Position numbers and translations under genes: made by a program
Shown here: one piece after another, positions 5,882-5,945 of the stretch
How the letters are laid out: every line of letters starts with the position of its first letter
Position numbering within the stretch: position 1 is the first letter of the stretch
Assembly (NCBI GenBank): GCA_947177535.1
Contig: CAMWUV010000040.1
Coordinates: forward strand, 1-5,945
Direction: 5' to 3'
Origin: an uncultured Mycoplasma sp.
Lineage (GTDB): Bacteria > Bacillota_I > Bacilli_A > Mycoplasmatales > Mycoplasmoidaceae
Length of the DNA: 5,945 nt
The notes under the pieces: model-generated
What the model saw: only the letters and a program-made list of their open reading frames with translations
Told to the model about the DNA's origin: nothing
Databases searched by the model: none

Positions 5882-5945
5882 GCTATAGAAATTTTGTGAT
5901 TTAATCTAAAAAAACCTTATTTATAAAAACTAAATATTGTAATTA
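5882..5945. other. Intergenic tail, no feature seen
   Basis: Sixty-four AT-rich bases to the window end. No ORF, RNA gene or convincing promoter was found on either strand. Confidence 0.6.

Noticed and set aside
1..5945. CRISPR array, tRNA/rRNA genes, insertion sequences
   Set aside because: No regularly spaced identical repeats, cloverleaf sequences, rRNA segments or transposase motifs were seen on either strand.

Overview
The window is very AT-rich and comes from a wall-less bacterium of the Mollicutes (Mycoplasma/Spiroplasma/Entomoplasma type; genus not resolvable from this sequence alone). The main evidence is the genetic code. Fifteen in-frame TGA codons fall where tryptophan is expected, and no in-frame TGG was found, so this is translation table 4. 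Read with the standard code, the genes look broken; read with table 4 they join into four clean genes, all on the + strand.

Positions 1-75 are not biological. They match the Illumina flow-cell poly-T spacer, the P7 sequence, a Nextera i7 index and the Nextera transposon end, with a few mismatches. The real DNA starts at about 75-77, just inside the 5' end of the first gene, so this is the edge of a contig that was not adapter-trimmed.

Region 1 (77-3390) is a two-gene operon. The first gene is a 5'-truncated dehydrogenase of the 3-hydroxyisobutyrate/tartronate semialdehyde reductase family with its active-site motifs intact. Two bases after its stop begins an 800-residue fusion protein. Its N-terminal domain is a degenerate paralogue of the preceding dehydrogenase, lacking the NAD-binding glycine motif and the catalytic lysine. 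A disordered Asn/Asp/Glu-rich linker of about 250 residues follows, then a complete Cof-type HAD phosphatase. A hairpin terminator closes the operon. The pairing of an active dehydrogenase with a dead copy fused to a phosphatase is the most unusual thing here.

Region 2 (3391-5293) holds a promoter, a leader of about 140 nt and a 554-residue secreted or surface protein. That protein has a signal peptide without a lipobox cysteine, three diverged repeats of about 85-95 residues, and a C-terminal part with two copies of a second motif. The leader has a strong Shine-Dalgarno match placed too far from the start codon, with a perfect 9-bp hairpin in between that would bring the two together. A strong palindromic terminator follows the gene.

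Region 3 (5294-5945) holds a probable promoter, an ideal ribosome binding site, an Ohr/OsmC peroxidase gene and its own terminator, then 64 bases with no visible gene.

The three transcription units look independent: small-molecule metabolism, cell surface, and peroxide detoxification.
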